From Modicisalibacter sp033446685 (GTDB lineage: Bacteria; Pseudomonadota; Gammaproteobacteria; Pseudomonadales; Halomonadaceae), in NCBI RefSeq assembly GCF_033446685.1, contig NZ_JAWQLY010000013.1:1-64000 (forward strand): 64,000 nt of DNA, written 5' to 3'. Within the stretch, counting starts at the first letter, position 1. Every line of letters begins with the position of its first letter. Both the position numbers and the translations under genes were made by a program. Shown here piece by piece: positions 51,045 to 59,223 of the stretch. The notes below the pieces were generated by a model. It was not told where the DNA came from and did no database searches. It worked only from the letters and a program-made list of their open reading frames with translations.

Positions 51045-53366
51045 TCACTTCAACAGACCACGGATGGCATCGCGAAGTTCCTTGGATGAGTCATCGCCAC
51101 CGAGTCTTTCCTCGATTTTCTCGCTGATCTTCTCGGCGGCCTTGTGCTTGAGCTCATCCTTGGCCAGCTCGGCCAGCGAGCGCTGGAAAGCCTGACGGTC
51201 GAAACCGCACCACTGCTGGGGATCGCCGGAAAGCTGGCCCTCGCAGTGCACCGGTAGAGGGACGCGCTCGAGCCTTGGGTTGACGTTGCAGGCGACGTCG
51301 GCGGTATCCACGAAGCGCGCCCGGGCGTCGTAGTCGAAACGCTGGCTGGCCAGCTTGACGCGGCCATTGCCGGTCAGCTCGATGCCGGGAATGGTGATCA
51401 GCAGATCGTCATTGTTGAGCACGCCGTCGATTACCCTGACGCTGCCCTTGATCTGGTCGAAGCGCGTGTCGGGGCTCCATTCCCGGGAAGTGCTTTCGCC
51501 CTCCAGCGCCGCCACCGCCGTGCACAGCTCCTGCGAGACGTTGACGTTGAACACCGCCCCGTCGTCGATGTGGAAGTCGGCGCGGCCGTTGAGATTGCGC
51601 AGTAGCGTGTCGGCGCTGTTGGTGCGCGACGTGAAGTCACCGACCATCGTGAGCCGTCCACGCAGCGGCGATGGCTTGCCGGTATAGTCCTCGACCAGCG
51701 GCACCACCTGGACGCCGTCGAGGCGTTCGCGGAAGGCCCAGCGAATCGGCGCCTCGCGCACGTCGAGAGTGCCCTCGAGATGCGCGGTGCCGTCGTACAG
51801 TCGCGCATCGAAACGCTCGAGCGCCAGCTGTCCGCCACTGCCACGAGTCACCAGCACCGGATCGACCAGCATCAGGCCCTTGGCGATCAGAGTGTCGAAC
51901 GCCAGCCGGCCGTCGAGGTCGAGCCCGCGCAGCGTGGCGGCGGGGACCAGTTCGGCGTTCTCGGTGGGCGTCTCGGCGGCGGCCGTGGCCTTGTCGACAC
52001 CGATCGTCTCGAGCAACGCCGTGGCTTCGTCGCCGGCCGGCGCTTCGTCGGGCGGCGGCAGGTAGGCATCCAGATTGAGCTGATTGCCCTGCAGGTCGAA
52101 GTTCAGCGAATCGCCGTCGAGCCCCAGGCCGAGATGACCGGTCAACGTCGTGTCGTCGACCAGCAGCGTCAGCTTGGAGAGCGTCACCCGGGAGGCATCG
52201 CCCTCGATCGGGCTGGTCAGCGAGACCTCCTCGAGCGCCGCGTCGTCGGCGGTGTTCAAGGTCACGCCCAGACGTTCGAGCCAGGGCCGCAGCGACAACG
52301 GCGCCAGATCGACCTTGCCGGTGTAGGTCGGCGCGCTGAGCAGCGCATTGACCGTCAGATTGCCGGTCAGGTTGAGTCCGTCGTCACCGGTCAGCTTGAT
52401 GTCGTGCAACTGGGCGGTCGCGTCGTTGGTGTTGGCCTCGGCGGCGAAGACCAGCGTCAGCGGCAACGGCGACTCGCCCAGCGCCGGGTGGTCGAACTTG
52501 CCCTCGAGGCGGCCGCCTTCGAGACGGTAGCGACCATTGCGGACCTCGGCGAGTAGCCGCTTGGCATCGAAGTCCAGCGTCTGCGCGCGCTCCGGCAGGG
52601 CGGCGAAGTGGGTCTGCGTATCCAGCGTCAGGCCGGTGAGTTCGTAGCGGCCGTCATTGAGTCCCAGGCGCACCTTGCTCTGCAGGCTGACCTGGCTTTC
52701 CAGCGCCGGCGCAGCGCTGTCGACGTTGAAGCTGGCCTTGAGCGGAAAGGCGTTGACCGGGTTGACGTCGCTGCTGGTCAGCGCCAGGTCGCGCACCGTG
52801 ACGTCCAGGTCGCTGCGCCGGTCGGCATAGTGCACCTCACTGTTCTTGACCTCGACATTGGCGATATCCAGCGCCACGTTGGGCCCGCCGTCCTGCATCG
52901 AGGGCCCGGCCGAGGCCGGCGCCAGCGCCGACTCGGCGTCGTCGCCCTGCTGGTCGAGTCGCTCGAGCAGCGTCTCCCAGTTGCCGCGCCCCTGGGCATC
53001 GCGCACCAGGTCGAGACGCATGCCATCCAGGGTCAGCCCATCGATGGCGATCTCGCCCGACAGCAACGGCGCGAACGCCAGGCTGACCTCGGCTCGATCG
53101 ACGGCGGCGAAGGTCTCGTCCTGCGCGGATTGCTGGGGCAGCCAGGCCCGTGCGTCCTCGACGCTGACGCCGATGCGCGGATAGAACGACCAGCTCAGCG
53201 GACCTTCCAGCGCCAGTTCCAGGCCGCTCTGCTCCTTGACCGCCTCGACCAGACGCGGCTTGAGGTCGTTGGGGTCGAAGAAGGTGGTGACGTAGATCAC
53301 CGCAGCGACGACCAACAGTCCGAGCACGCCGACGGCTGCGAGCAGTATTCGCACCAACCTCTTCAT
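51045..53366 (-). CDS. asmA: AsmA-family envelope protein
   Basis: A 773-residue AsmA-like protein. One N-terminal membrane anchor (MKRLVRILLAAVGVLGLLVV) precedes FFDPNDLKPRLVEAVKEQSG, the classic AsmA start. Repetitive beta-strand (chorein/RBG-like) regions follow, with a conserved C-terminal AsmA domain (residues ~600-730). AsmA-like proteins span the periplasm and affect outer-membrane lipid or protein assembly. The ATG at 53366 overlaps the panM-like stop by 4 bp; the reading that extends another 73 residues is rejected. Confidence 0.88.
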   Translation of the reverse strand: MKRLVRILLAAVGVLGLLVVAAVIYVTTFFDPNDLKPRLVEAVKEQSGLELALEGPLSWSFYPRIGVSVEDARAWLPQQSAQDETFAAVDRAEVSLAFAPLLSGEIAIDGLTLDGMRLDLVRDAQGRGNWETLLERLDQQGDDAESALAPASAGPSMQDGGPNVALDIANVEVKNSEVHYADRRSDLDVTVRDLALTSSDVNPVNAFPLKASFNVDSAAPALESQVSLQSKVRLGLNDGRYELTGLTLDTQTHFAALPERAQTLDFDAKRLLAEVRNGRYRLEGGRLEGKFDHPALGESPLPLTLVFAAEANTNDATAQLHDIKLTGDDGLNLTGNLTVNALLSAPTYTGKVDLAPLSLRPWLERLGVTLNTADDAALEEVSLTSPIEGDASRVTLSKLTLLVDDTTLTGHLGLGLDGDSLNFDLQGNQLNLDAYLPPPDEAPAGDEATALLETIGVDKATAAAETPTENAELVPAATLRGLDLDGRLAFDTLIAKGLMLVDPVLVTRGSGGQLALERFDARLYDGTAHLEGTLDVREAPIRWAFRERLDGVQVVPLVEDYTGKPSPLRGRLTMVGDFTSRTNSADTLLRNLNGRADFHIDDGAVFNVNVSQELCTAVAALEGESTSREWSPDTRFDQIKGSVRVIDGVLNNDDLLITIPGIELTGNGRVKLASQRFDYDARARFVDTADVACNVNPRLERVPLPVHCEGQLSGDPQQWCGFDRQAFQRSLAELAKDELKHKAAEKISEKIEERLGGDDSSKELRDAIRGLLK

Positions 53367-53809
53367 TGGCTTCCTCCAGAAGCAGGGGTCATGAGTTCGA
53401 AATAGGCTCCGTTCTCTTCGAGTCGGTAGCCCAGCCGTACCAGCAGCAGCTGGCTTTCCAGCGGCAACTGGTCGGCCTCGATGCGCAGCGCCGTGTCGCC
53501 GGCCGCCGCGGCGACCAGCGCCATCAGCCGCGAGCCGACGCCGCGGCGCCGCGTCGCCTCGCGGACACAGAAGTGCGACAGCCACCAGGCGCCCGGCTCA
53601 CGACGCATGCTGACCGCCGCCAGCAAGCGACCATTGAAGCGCGCGCAGCAGAATTCGCCGCCGCTCTCGAGATGCCCGCGCACGAACTCCTCGGCGGGCA
53701 GCGGCAACAGCTCCGGCGAGGCATCCTGATAGATGCGCGACAGGTCCGCACCGGCCTGGGCGTCCGCCGTCCAGCGGGCATGGTCGAGTTGTTCCAGGGT
53801 GACTGGCAT
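53363..53809 (-). CDS. panM: GNAT acetyltransferase-fold protein, PanM/PanZ-like
   Basis: A 148-residue GNAT-fold protein. CARFNGRLLAAVSMRRE and CVREATRRRGVGSRLMAL (acetyl-CoA pyrophosphate loop) closely follow the PanM pattern (ARFNxRLLAAV, RVREVTRRRGVG). PanM binds acetyl-CoA and triggers self-cleavage of the aspartate decarboxylase PanD, linking pantothenate synthesis to CoA level. No panD is in the window. The ATG at 53809 has GGAGAGG upstream. It is translationally coupled to asmA and divergent from the his operon. A generic GNAT enzyme is the alternative. Confidence 0.65.
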   Translation of the reverse strand: MPVTLEQLDHARWTADAQAGADLSRIYQDASPELLPLPAEEFVRGHLESGGEFCCARFNGRLLAAVSMRREPGAWWLSHFCVREATRRRGVGSRLMALVAAAAGDTALRIEADQLPLESQLLLVRLGYRLEENGAYFELMTPASGGSQ

Positions 53810-53887
53810 GCATCCTCTCCGTGGCCAGGGACGCCGTCTTATCGCTCCCATCGTTGCGCATTGTAGCGGATGGCCGCCGCGATTCTC

Positions 53888-53893
53888 TATAAT
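53888..53893 (+). promoter_or_regulatory. -10 box of the his operon
   Basis: A perfect TATAAT 105 bases before hisB. No good -35 hexamer is visible at normal spacing, so the promoter may need an activator or be weak. Confidence 0.45.
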
Positions 53894-53997
53894 GACAGGC
53901 TCGGTTGCCTACGACGTGCCGGGCGCCGCACCCACGGCGCGACCGGCCCGCCACCATCATTGCCCGGCGCGCGAGCGCCCGGAAGGGAGAGCCGCAC

Positions 53998-54591
53998 ATG
54001 TCCGAGCGAATCGCCACGGTGTCACGCGACACTTCCGAGACCCAGATCACGGCGACGATCAATCTCGACGGCGAGGGGCGCCTCATCGCCGAAACCGGCG
54101 TAGGGTTTCTCGATCACATGCTCGACCAGATCGCCCGCCACGGGCTGATCGACATCGAGCTGAACGCCCACGGCGACCTGCATATCGACGATCATCACAC
54201 CGTCGAGGATATCGGCATCACGCTGGGCCAGGCCTTCGACAAGGCGATCGGCGACAAGCGAGGCATCCGCCGTTATGGTCACGCCTACGTGCCGCTCGAC
54301 GAGGCCCTCTCGCGGGTCGTGATCGACTTTTCGGGACGCCCCGGGCTGTACATGGACGTCGAGTTCACCCGTGCCGCCATCGGTACGCTAGACACCCAGC
54401 TGTTCTGGGAGTTCTTCCAGGGCTTCGTCAATCACGCCCGGGTCACCCTGCATATCGACAACCTCAAGGGCTTCAACGCCCACCACCAGGCCGAGACCAT
54501 CTTCAAAGCCTTCGGCCGGGCGCTGCGCATGGCCGTGGAGAGGGACCCGCGCATGGCCGGACAGATGCCTTCGACCAAGGGCAGTCTCTGA
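53998..54591 (+). CDS. hisB: imidazoleglycerol-phosphate dehydratase
   Basis: A 197-residue monofunctional HisB, the sixth step of histidine synthesis. The metal-binding motifs are TGVGFLDHMLDQIARHG, DLHIDDHHTVEDIGITLG, FFQGFVNHARVTLH and FNAHHQAETIFKAFGRAL. The start ATG at 53998 follows AGGGAG. It is first in hisB-hisH-hisA-hisF. The fused phosphatase domain of enteric HisB is absent, as is usual outside enterics. Confidence 0.96.
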   Translation: MSERIATVSRDTSETQITATINLDGEGRLIAETGVGFLDHMLDQIARHGLIDIELNAHGDLHIDDHHTVEDIGITLGQAFDKAIGDKRGIRRYGHAYVPLDEALSRVVIDFSGRPGLYMDVEFTRAAIGTLDTQLFWEFFQGFVNHARVTLHIDNLKGFNAHHQAETIFKAFGRALRMAVERDPRMAGQMPSTKGSL

Positions 54592-54613
54592 ACATCAATT
54601 GCGAGGAGCGAGC

Positions 54614-55255
54614 ATGACGATCGCCGTCATCGACTATGGCATGGGCAACCTGCACTCCGTGGCCAAGGCCCTGGAGCATGTGACCCACGAGCACGTGATG
54701 ATCACCCGCGATCCGCGCTCGATCCGCGGCGCGACCCGCGTGGTGCTGCCCGGCCAGGGCGCCATCCGCGACTGCATGGGCGAGTTGCAGCGCACCGAGC
54801 TCGAGGGTGTGGTCCGCGAGCTGCTCGCCTCGCAGGCCAAGCCGCTGCTGGGTATCTGCGTCGGCCAGCAGATGCTGATGGATCGCAGCGAGGAAAACGG
54901 CGGCATCGACTGCCTGGGCTTCCTGCCCGGCCAGGTACGCCGCTTCGGTCAGACGATGCGTGATGCCGACGAGCGCCGCCTCAAGGTCCCGCACATGGGC
55001 TGGAACCAGGTCACCCAGCGCCATGACCATCCGCTGTGGACCGGCATCGCCGACGGCGCGCGCTTCTACTTCGTGCACGGCTACTACGTCGACGCCGAGC
55101 GCGACGCGGAGGTCTTCGGCACCACCCGCTACGGCGATGCCACCGCTCACGTCGCCACCGGACGCGAGGCGACCTTCGCGGTGCAGTTCCACCCCGAGAA
55201 GAGCGCCGACGCCGGCCTGCGGCTGCTGGAGAACTTCGTCAACTGGGCGCCCTAA
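54614..55255 (+). CDS. hisH: imidazole glycerol phosphate synthase, glutaminase subunit
   Basis: A 213-residue class I glutamine amidotransferase. It starts MTIAVIDYGMGNLHSVAKAL. The nucleophile cysteine is in LLGICVGQQML, and the His/Glu pair is in VQFHPEKSADAGLRLL. It passes ammonia to HisF for the ring-closing step. The ATG at 54614 follows GAGGAG. Its last codons (VNWAP) are partly duplicated just downstream at 55266-55277. Confidence 0.95.
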   Translation: MTIAVIDYGMGNLHSVAKALEHVTHEHVMITRDPRSIRGATRVVLPGQGAIRDCMGELQRTELEGVVRELLASQAKPLLGICVGQQMLMDRSEENGGIDCLGFLPGQVRRFGQTMRDADERRLKVPHMGWNQVTQRHDHPLWTGIADGARFYFVHGYYVDAERDAEVFGTTRYGDATAHVATGREATFAVQFHPEKSADAGLRLLENFVNWAP

Positions 55256-55377
55256 GCCGCGCCCGGTCAACTGGGCGTACTGGGTCACGCCCTGCTATGG
55301 GCGCCCTGAGCCGCGTCGCCCGCGCCGAATCAATCATGCTAAAGCGCCGCTGAGGCGGTCGCTCACGAGGACACGAC

Positions 55378-56136
55378 ATGCTGGTCATTCCCGCCATCGA
55401 TCTCAAGGACGGCCACTGCGTCCGCCTCAAGCAGGGGCGCATGGACGACGCCACCACCTACGGCGACGATCCCGTGGCGATGGCCGCCCGCTGGGTCGAC
55501 GCCGGTGCGCGCCGCCTGCACCTGGTCGATCTCAATGGCGCCTTCGAGGGCAAGCCGGTCAATGGCGAAGCGGTCACCGCGATCGCCCGCGCCTACCCCG
55601 AGCTGCCGATCCAGATCGGCGGCGGCATCCGCAGCGCGGCGACCATCGAGCATTATCTCGAGGCCGGCGTCGGCTACGTGATCATCGGGACCCAGGCGGT
55701 CAAGCAGCCCGAATTCGTCGGCGAGATGTGCCGGCTGTTTCCGGGCCGGGTAATCGTCGGCCTCGATGCCCGCGACGGCTTTGTCGCCACCGACGGCTGG
55801 GCCGAGGTCTCGACGCTCAAGGCCACCGACCTGGCCAAGCGCTTTCTAGATGCCGGTGTGTCATCGATCGTCTACACCGACATCGCCCGCGACGGCATGA
55901 TGCAGGGCGTCAACCTCGAGGCCACCATCGAGCTGGCGCGCGACGGCGGGCTGCCGGTGATCGCCTCGGGCGGGGTCACCAACCTCGACGACATCCGCGC
56001 GCTGGCCGGGGTCGCCGACCAGGGGATTCTCGGCGCGATCACCGGCCGTGCGATCTACGAGGGCAGCCTCGACGTCGCCGAGGCCCAGCGGCTATGTGAC
56101 GAACTCAGCGCCAATGCCACCAGCGGGAGGAACTGA
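55378..56136 (+). CDS. hisA: phosphoribosylformimino-5-aminoimidazole carboxamide ribotide isomerase
   Basis: A 252-residue TIM-barrel isomerase. The start is MLVIPAIDLKDGHCVRLKQG (catalytic Asp8). The phosphate-binding loops are IQIGGGIRS and VIASGGVTNLDD, and the second catalytic Asp is in YTDIARDGMMQG. It follows hisH after 122 bases and is 3 bases upstream of hisF. Confidence 0.96.
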   Translation: MLVIPAIDLKDGHCVRLKQGRMDDATTYGDDPVAMAARWVDAGARRLHLVDLNGAFEGKPVNGEAVTAIARAYPELPIQIGGGIRSAATIEHYLEAGVGYVIIGTQAVKQPEFVGEMCRLFPGRVIVGLDARDGFVATDGWAEVSTLKATDLAKRFLDAGVSSIVYTDIARDGMMQGVNLEATIELARDGGLPVIASGGVTNLDDIRALAGVADQGILGAITGRAIYEGSLDVAEAQRLCDELSANATSGRN

Positions 56137-56139
56137 CAC

Positions 56140-56913
56140 ATGGGTCTGGCCAAGCGCATCATTCCCTGCCTCGACGTCGACGCCGGCCGGGTGGTCAAGG
56201 GCGTCAACTTCGTGGGTATCCGCGACGCCGGCGACCCGGTGGAGATCGCCAAGCGCTACAACCAGCAGGGCGCCGACGAGATCACCTTCCTCGACATCAC
56301 CGCCAGTCACCAGGATCGCGACACCACCGTGGAAATGGTCGAACGCATCGCCGGCGAGGTGTTCATCCCGCTGACCGTGGGTGGCGGCATCCGCCGCTGC
56401 GAGGACATCCGCACCATGCTCAACGCCGGCGCCGACAAGGTCTCGATCAATACCGCCGCGGTGAGCGACCCTGATTTCGTGCGCGAAGCCGCCGAGCGCT
56501 TCGGCAGCCAGTGCATCGTGGTGGCGATCGACGCCAAGCGTGTCAGTGCCGCGGGCGAGACGCCGCGCTGGGAGATCTTCACCCACGGCGGACGCAAGCC
56601 CACCGGACTGGACGCCGTCGACTGGGCACGCAAGATGGTCGACTACGGGGCCGGCGAACTGCTGTTGACCAGCATGGACCGCGACGGCACCAAGTCAGGC
56701 TTCGACCTGGAAGTGACCCGCGCGATCGCCGACGCCGTGGCGGTGCCGGTGATCGCCTCGGGCGGGGTCGGCAATCTCGACCACCTGGTCGAGGGCGTGA
56801 CCAAGGGTGGCGCCGACGCGGTGCTTGCGGCGAGCATCTTCCACTTCGGCGAATACACCATCCCCGATGCCAAGCGCTATATGGCCGAGCGTGGCATCGA
56901 GATGCGCCTTTGA
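56140..56913 (+). CDS. hisF: imidazole glycerol phosphate synthase, cyclase subunit
   Basis: A 257-residue TIM-barrel cyclase. The start is MGLAKRIIPCLDVDAGRVVK (catalytic Asp11-equivalent); the second catalytic Asp is in LLTSMDRDGTKSGFDLE, and the phosphate loops are LTVGGGIRRCED and VIASGGVGNLDH. With HisH it makes imidazole glycerol phosphate and AICAR. The ribosome site is GGGAGGAA. The gene ends 8 bases before a probable outer-membrane protein gene. Confidence 0.96.
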   Translation: MGLAKRIIPCLDVDAGRVVKGVNFVGIRDAGDPVEIAKRYNQQGADEITFLDITASHQDRDTTVEMVERIAGEVFIPLTVGGGIRRCEDIRTMLNAGADKVSINTAAVSDPDFVREAAERFGSQCIVVAIDAKRVSAAGETPRWEIFTHGGRKPTGLDAVDWARKMVDYGAGELLLTSMDRDGTKSGFDLEVTRAIADAVAVPVIASGGVGNLDHLVEGVTKGGADAVLAASIFHFGEYTIPDAKRYMAERGIEMRL

Positions 56914-56921
56914 GGGGGCCG

Positions 56922-57437
56922 ATGATGCGCGTGTTGGAACAGGCCCGCTTTAAGCGCCTGGGGGGCGTAGCCTTGGGAATGCTGCTGGTGGGGCTCGGCC
57001 CATCAGCCAGCGCTGATGGCCTTTTCAGCTATGATCACGGGCTGGTCCAGACCAGCCTGTGGACACACCACTATAGCTCCGACGCGAAGTACAACGACCA
57101 CCAGAACCTGATCGGTGTCGAATTGCACAGCACCGATCGCTGGCTGGCCGGGGCCGCCTGGTTGAAAAACTCCTTCGAGCAGCCCACCTGGTACTTCTAC
57201 GCCGGACGCGAATTCACGCTATGGCGACCGCGTCACGACGTGGACGTGCGGGCCAAGCTGACCGCCGGCGGTATACGCGGCTACGACGGCGACAAGCAGG
57301 ACAATATCGCCTTCAACCACTACGGCATTGCCCCCGCGATACTGCCTGCCGTAGGCGCGCGCTGGGGACGGTTCGAAAGCGACGTCATCCTCTTCGGCAC
57401 GGCCGGCATGATGCTCACCGCCGGCACCCGATTCTAG
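56922..57437 (+). CDS. predicted outer-membrane beta-barrel protein
   Basis: A 171-residue protein with a signal peptide (~1-29, ending GPSASA) and alternating hydrophobic/polar strands. It has conserved-looking segments WTHHYSSDAKYNDHQNLIGV, WYFYAGREFTLWRP and GRFESDVILFGTAGMMLT, closing with the terminal aromatic residue (RF) typical of outer-membrane barrels. Pseudomonad relatives are often labelled sn-glycerol-3-phosphate transporter without proof, and the overall shape recalls PagP-like barrels. The start is the first of two ATGs (56922/56925) behind GAGGGGG. It is probably co-transcribed with the his genes. Confidence 0.7.
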   Translation: MMRVLEQARFKRLGGVALGMLLVGLGPSASADGLFSYDHGLVQTSLWTHHYSSDAKYNDHQNLIGVELHSTDRWLAGAAWLKNSFEQPTWYFYAGREFTLWRPRHDVDVRAKLTAGGIRGYDGDKQDNIAFNHYGIAPAILPAVGARWGRFESDVILFGTAGMMLTAGTRF

Positions 57438-57469
57438 GCCAAGGCCCGCAACACGCCCCGGCGCGGCCG

Positions 57470-58069
57470 TCACCCCAGGCTCAGGCCCAGATTGCTGATG
57501 CCGTCGTTGCGTCCCAGCCGACGCAGCGCCTTGAGCGCGTCGCGGCCGAGCTCACCCTCGGCGGCCTCGAGCACGGCATCCTGGAAGTCGCGCTCATCGG
57601 CCATCAGCGGATGGCTGCGCAGCCGCGCCCTGGCCTGATCGGGATCGTCATCTTCCGCCCCCTCACTCATCTCGACATACGCCTGCACGCCGCTCATCGA
57701 GACCTGGCTGACCTCCAGCGGCGCCTCGGGCAACTCGCCCTGCAGCGCGTCGAGTAGCGTCGACAACGCGACGACCGCCTCCACCGCACGCCGCGCGCCG
57801 AAGCTGTCGTCATCGCCGGGCGGCTCGAGTTCGGCGAGCTTCTCGGCCTGGCGGGCGAAGTCGATGCGCGCATCGCGCACCGTCAGCGTCTCCCAGGCCA
57901 AGTCGAGGATCACCCGCAGCGCGGCGCTGTCGCCCTGCCCGGTCATCTGCGCATAGAGCCCGTAATTGGGCATCAGCCGCTCGCACAGCGCGGCCATGAA
58001 CGCCCACTGCTGGCGGCGACCCAGTTGCCGTAGCCGAGCCTTGAAACCGCCTGGAGATGTCTGTTGCAT
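57470..58069 (-). CDS. yjaG: DUF416 protein YjaG
   Basis: A 199-residue DUF416-family protein, cytoplasmic, mostly helical, function unknown. Typical family text includes QQWAFMAALCERLMPNYGLY and FGARRAVEAVVALSTLLDAL, then RSHPLMADERDFQDAVLEA. There is no signal peptide. The ATG at 58069 is preceded by AGGG. Its promoter should lie in the gap towards the alkyltransferase-like gene (58070-58166), in which nothing else is visible. Confidence 0.85.
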   Translation of the reverse strand: MQQTSPGGFKARLRQLGRRQQWAFMAALCERLMPNYGLYAQMTGQGDSAALRVILDLAWETLTVRDARIDFARQAEKLAELEPPGDDDSFGARRAVEAVVALSTLLDALQGELPEAPLEVSQVSMSGVQAYVEMSEGAEDDDPDQARARLRSHPLMADERDFQDAVLEAAEGELGRDALKALRRLGRNDGISNLGLSLG

Positions 58070-58166
58070 AATCGTCTGCCCTATCTCTTACTGACAAAGC
58101 TTCACTAAGTAGGTTGTTACTCGAAAGGCTCCGATTGGGAAGGCGGCCCGAAGCGCGGGCCAGGCT

Positions 58167-58463
58167 TCATGGCCAGAGCAGTTCGGCGTTGACCCGTCCC
58201 TTGGCATCGAAGGCGACACCCTCGGCGCGCAGTTTCTCGCGCTGAGTGACCGCCCCGCCATGGTCGGCGACCTGCCGCGAGGCGTTGATGACCCGATGCC
58301 AGGGCAGTCCATGGCCGGCGGGCAGATGGCGCATCGCGCTGCCGACCATGCGGGCGGTGGCGCCATCGGTCATCTTCGCCACGCGGCCATAGGTGGTCAC
58401 CCGCCCCGCGGGGATCTGCGCGACGATGGTGTAGATCTGCTCGAGCCGCTCACTGCGCGTCAT
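58167..58463 (-). CDS. alkyltransferase-like protein (ATL, MGMT family)
   Basis: A 98-residue protein of the O6-alkylguanine-DNA alkyltransferase fold. The usual active-site PCHR is PWHR here (Trp55 instead of Cys), and RVTTYGRVAK and the arginine-finger region ARMVGSAMRHLP remain. Such ATL proteins bind alkylated guanine without removing the group and hand the lesion to nucleotide excision repair. The ATG at 58463 follows GGGAGAGG. Confidence 0.88.
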   Translation of the reverse strand: MTRSERLEQIYTIVAQIPAGRVTTYGRVAKMTDGATARMVGSAMRHLPAGHGLPWHRVINASRQVADHGGAVTQREKLRAEGVAFDAKGRVNAELLWP

Positions 58464-58530
58464 ACGCCTCTCCCTGTCGGCCGCTACGGCACTTGCCGCT
58501 GCCGACACGCTTATTCACCATGGACCCATC

Positions 58531-59223
58531 ATGCATATCTACTTTCTCCAGCACGCTGCCCACTACGGCCCTGCCCGGTTCGCCGACTGGCTGGATGGCA
58601 TGGGCCATAGCCACAATACCAGCCATCTCTATGCGGGCGAGATGCCGCCGCGCCTAGAGGATTGCGATGCACTGATCGTGCTCGACGGTCCGCAGGCGCA
58701 CGACGCCAGCGACGAGCATCCCTGGCTGAAGCGCGAAAACAAGCTGTTGATGCGCGCGCTGAAGAGCGCCAAGCCGCTGCTCGGCGTCGGCCTCGGCGCG
58801 CAACTGATCGCCACCCAGTTGGGTGCCATCGTCTCGCGCGGTACCTATGCCGAAACCGGCTGGCATGCGATCACCCTGGCGGCGCAGAGCCCCTTCGACC
58901 TGCCCGAGACGTTCGAGGCCTTCCACTGGCATCGCGACATCTTCGGCCTGCCGGATGACGCGCTGCCGCTGGGCGCCAGCGCGGCAAGCCCGGTCCAGGG
59001 CTTTGCCTGGGATGCCGGCCGCGTGGTCGGCCTGCAGTGCCATCTGGAGGCGACCCGCGCCAGTGTCGCCGCGCTGCTCGCCGAGCCGCCCGCCTCGCTC
59101 GGAGGCAGTGGCCCCTACATGCAGGATGACGCGACGATGCTCGAAGATCCACGGCGCTTCGATCGCCTCGCGGCCCTGCTCGACCGGGTGATGATGCGCT
59201 GGGTCGCCAGCACCAGCCGCTAG
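58531..59223 (+). CDS. glutamine-amidotransferase-like protein lacking the catalytic cysteine
   Basis: A 230-residue class I amidotransferase-fold protein related to GMP-synthase-like GATases. The nucleophile elbow reads LLGVGLGAQLIATQLG, with Gly87 where the family has Cys (GxCxGxQ). The later VGLQCHLEAT keeps the His/Glu pair. Without the cysteine it should not hydrolyse glutamine, so it is either a binding protein or has another activity. Its stop overlaps that of the convergent mnmH by 4 bases. The role is unknown. Confidence 0.8.
   Translation: MHIYFLQHAAHYGPARFADWLDGMGHSHNTSHLYAGEMPPRLEDCDALIVLDGPQAHDASDEHPWLKRENKLLMRALKSAKPLLGVGLGAQLIATQLGAIVSRGTYAETGWHAITLAAQSPFDLPETFEAFHWHRDIFGLPDDALPLGASAASPVQGFAWDAGRVVGLQCHLEATRASVAALLAEPPASLGGSGPYMQDDATMLEDPRRFDRLAALLDRVMMRWVASTSR

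Noticed and set aside
53367..53585. 73-residue N-terminal extension of AsmA
   Set aside because: It would run through the panM-like gene and lacks a signal; the membrane anchor starts exactly at the ATG at 53366.
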